Origin: Microlunatus speluncae
GTDB taxonomy: Bacteria > Actinomycetota > Actinomycetes > Propionibacteriales > Propionibacteriaceae
Direction of reading: 5' to 3'
Length of the DNA: 64,000 nucleotides
Assembly (NCBI RefSeq): GCF_009299835.1
Contig: NZ_VKCZ01000019.1
Span: 248,001 to 312,000 of the forward strand
Shown here: piece by piece, positions 62,483 through 64,000 of the stretch
How positions within the stretch are numbered: position 1 is the stretch's first letter
How the letters are laid out: each line of letters begins with the position of its first letter
Program-made: the position numbers and the translations under genes
Notes under the pieces: model-generated
Told to the model about the DNA's origin: nothing
What the model saw: only the letters and a program-made list of their open reading frames with translations
The model's database searches: none

Positions 62483-63369
62483 CGTCCGCCTCCGCTGCTG
62501 TTGCCGAGGGCGAGTTGCCGCCGGAGGTAGATGATCGACGCGGCGACGGTGACGACGCTGAGGAACATGGCGACCGCGGCGCCGAGACCGTAATCGCTGT
62601 TGACGAAGGTGTCGCGATACATGGTCAGGGCCAGCGTCTCCGAGGCCCGGGCCGGGCCACCCTGGGTCATCGCCTGGACGATGTCGAAGGTCTTCAGCCC
62701 GTTCACGATCGACAGTCCGACGACGACGGTGGTCGACGGCCGGAGCAGCGGCCAGATCAGGTGGCCGAACAGCCGCAGCCCGGTGGCGCCGTCCAGCCGG
62801 GCCGCCTCCAGCGGCTCCTTGGGGATCGACTGCAGCCCGACGGTGAACAGCAGCGCGTTGACGCCGACGCCCTGCCAGGCCGCGGCGATCACCATCACCA
62901 CCGTGTTCAGCGGGGCGTCCTGCAGCCAGCGCAGCTCGCTGCCGGGCAGGCTGAGGAACCGCAACGCCTGGGTCAGCGCGCCGTCCGCGCCGAGCATGAA
63001 GCTCCAGATCACGCCGACGGCCACGCCGGAGAGCGCGTACGGGATCAGGAACGGGAGCCGGAGCAGGCCGCCGCCCCTGATGCCGTACGCGAGGCAGGCG
63101 ACCAGCAGGCCCAGCCCGACCGGCAGCAGCAGGGTGCCCAGCACCCAGATCACCGTGTTGCGCAGCGCCACCAGGAAGGCCGTGCCGGTGATCATGTCGG
63201 CATAGTTCTCCAGCCCGACGAACAGCGGCGCGCCGAGGCCGTTGTACTGGGTGAAGCTCAGATAGAACGTGTAGAGCACCGGCAGGTAGAGCACCAGCAC
63301 GACCAGCGCCAGGCTCGGCGCGACGAGGCTCCGGGCTTGGCCCTGGTAGTCGAAGGATCGGCGTCGCAC
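62479..63369 (-). CDS. CUT1 ABC transporter permease, MalF-like (right cluster)
   Basis: The 296-residue protein has six membrane helices, starting after a short basic lead (RRRSFDYQGQARSLV), and the EAA motif EAARLDGATGLRLFGHLIWP. The start is GTG at 63369, five bases after the end of the binding-protein gene, and the end overlaps the MalG-like gene by four bases. Confidence 0.88.
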   Translation of the reverse strand: MRRRSFDYQGQARSLVAPSLALVVLVLYLPVLYTFYLSFTQYNGLGAPLFVGLENYADMITGTAFLVALRNTVIWVLGTLLLPVGLGLLVACLAYGIRGGGLLRLPFLIPYALSGVAVGVIWSFMLGADGALTQALRFLSLPGSELRWLQDAPLNTVVMVIAAAWQGVGVNALLFTVGLQSIPKEPLEAARLDGATGLRLFGHLIWPLLRPSTTVVVGLSIVNGLKTFDIVQAMTQGGPARASETLALTMYRDTFVNSDYGLGAAVAMFLSVVTVAASIIYLRRQLALGNSSGGGR

Positions 63370-63374
63370 GATCG

Positions 63375-64000
63375 CTACTGCCCGGCCCAGTATTCGTCGG
63401 CGGCCTGCTGGATCGCTTCCAGATAAGGCATCGGGTCACCCGGGTTGGTCAGGAAGGCGCTGAACTGCTCCAGCGCGACGGTCCGGATCGGCACCGGCGT
63501 CGCCTCGTAGTAGCGGAGGTAGAAGGCGTAGTCGCCGGAGTTGAGTTGATCACTCAGCTCGGCCATCGGCGCCGTCGGCGGCTCGGCCTTCGGGTTGAAC
63601 GGGAGATTGCCCTGCTGCTTGACCCAGGCCGTCTGCCCCTCCGGCGACATCCACCACTCGGAGTATTTCAGCCCGAGCTCGCGCTGATCGGAGGTCTGGC
63701 CGACGCAGGCCGGCGCGGTCTCGATCGCGACCGGGATCTTGCCGCCGGCGGTGATCGGCGGGATCGGGAACATGCCGACGTCCTCGCCGACCTTCATCCC
63801 GGCCAGCGCCGCGTCGGCGGTGAACCAGGTGCCCTCCGGTGCCATCACCACGTCGCCGTCGCTGAGCAGGTCGCGGGCGAAGTCGGTCTTGCCCGGATCG
63901 TTGAACAGGCCCTGCTGCTGCAGGTCGAGCCAGGTGTTCATCACGGCGACGACCCGCGGATCGGTGTAGGACGCCTTGCCGGCGGCCAGATCCTCGTACA
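63375..64000 (-). CDS. Sugar-binding protein of the right-hand ABC transporter (partial)
   Basis: Only the C-terminal 208 codons or so are inside the window; the gene continues past base 64000. The visible part has the family 1 binding-protein pattern: LLSDGDVVMAPEGTWF, a KYSEWWMSPEGQTAWVKQQG helix region and a C-terminal PYLEAIQQAADEYW. Together with the two permeases it defines a CUT1 sugar importer. The signal peptide and N-terminal half are not seen. Confidence 0.85.
   Translation of the reverse strand, partial: YEDLAAGKASYTDPRVVAVMNTWLDLQQQGLFNDPGKTDFARDLLSDGDVVMAPEGTWFTADAALAGMKVGEDVGMFPIPPITAGGKIPVAIETAPACVGQTSDQRELGLKYSEWWMSPEGQTAWVKQQGNLPFNPKAEPPTAPMAELSDQLNSGDYAFYLRYYEATPVPIRTVALEQFSAFLTNPGDPMPYLEAIQQAADEYWAGQ

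Overview
This is high-GC actinobacterial DNA. The markers are a complete mtrA-mtrB-lpqB cassette, hpf and secA nearby, a Ku gene, the MoxR/DUF58/DUF4350/DUF4129 operon, and actinobacterial families such as DUF6221, DUF6459 and DUF6912. Gene style and the extreme abundance of the word TGATCA are reminiscent of Propionibacteriales (Microlunatus-like), but that placement is inference. No rRNA, tRNA, CRISPR array or insertion sequence was recognised.

Layout. 0.4-7.7 kb: a sulfur-scavenging operon (flavin reductase, substrate-binding protein, permease, ATPase, two flavin-dependent monooxygenases) behind a hairpin-rich leader, followed by a DUF1707 protein and the decayed 3' end of a duplicated monooxygenase. 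7.7-8.5 kb: a 51-bp tandem repeat and a MazF-type toxin/antitoxin pair. 8.5-12.2 kb: an orphan sugar-type binding lipoprotein paired with a large probable beta-propeller protein, under a LacI-type operator. 12.3-22.2 kb: a MoxR/DUF58 membrane operon divergent from mtrAB-lpqB. 22.2-38.8 kb: housekeeping genes (comF, hpf, ycaQ-like glycosylase, secA) interleaved with a disulfide-type flavoprotein and its XRE-cupin neighbour, an L-fucose-type oxidative catabolic trio, a phosphoribosyltransferase, a GntR/Gfo-Idh pair and a WS/DGAT-like protein. 38.9-43.1 kb: a CPBP protease, a LacI regulator, a lipoprotein, an APH-fold kinase and a 0.9-kb non-coding region rich in repeats.

43.1-51.8 kb holds an eight-gene catabolic operon with a divergent FCD-type GntR regulator: dehydrogenase, two CUT1 permeases, binding protein, CoA-transferase, enoyl-CoA hydratase homologue, amidohydrolase and RraA-like protein. 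This mix implies uptake of a sugar-like compound followed by CoA-linked breakdown; the substrate is unknown. 51.8-57.6 kb is an iron locus: a regulator made of two complete AraC modules in one chain, a divergent siderophore-interacting protein fused to a degenerate methyltransferase-like domain, and two FecCD permeases, with a DtxR/IdeR-like iron box between the divergent genes. The remainder holds ku, pruA, an AAA/DUF234 ATPase behind a nearly perfect AT-rich palindrome, and the end of a third CUT1 sugar transporter that runs off the window.

The most unusual items are the fused siderophore protein with its tandem AraC regulator, the unexplained CoA-linked operon, the family of very long perfect palindromes at gene ends (one encodes the C-terminus of a protein), and dispersed repeats that have entered coding frames.
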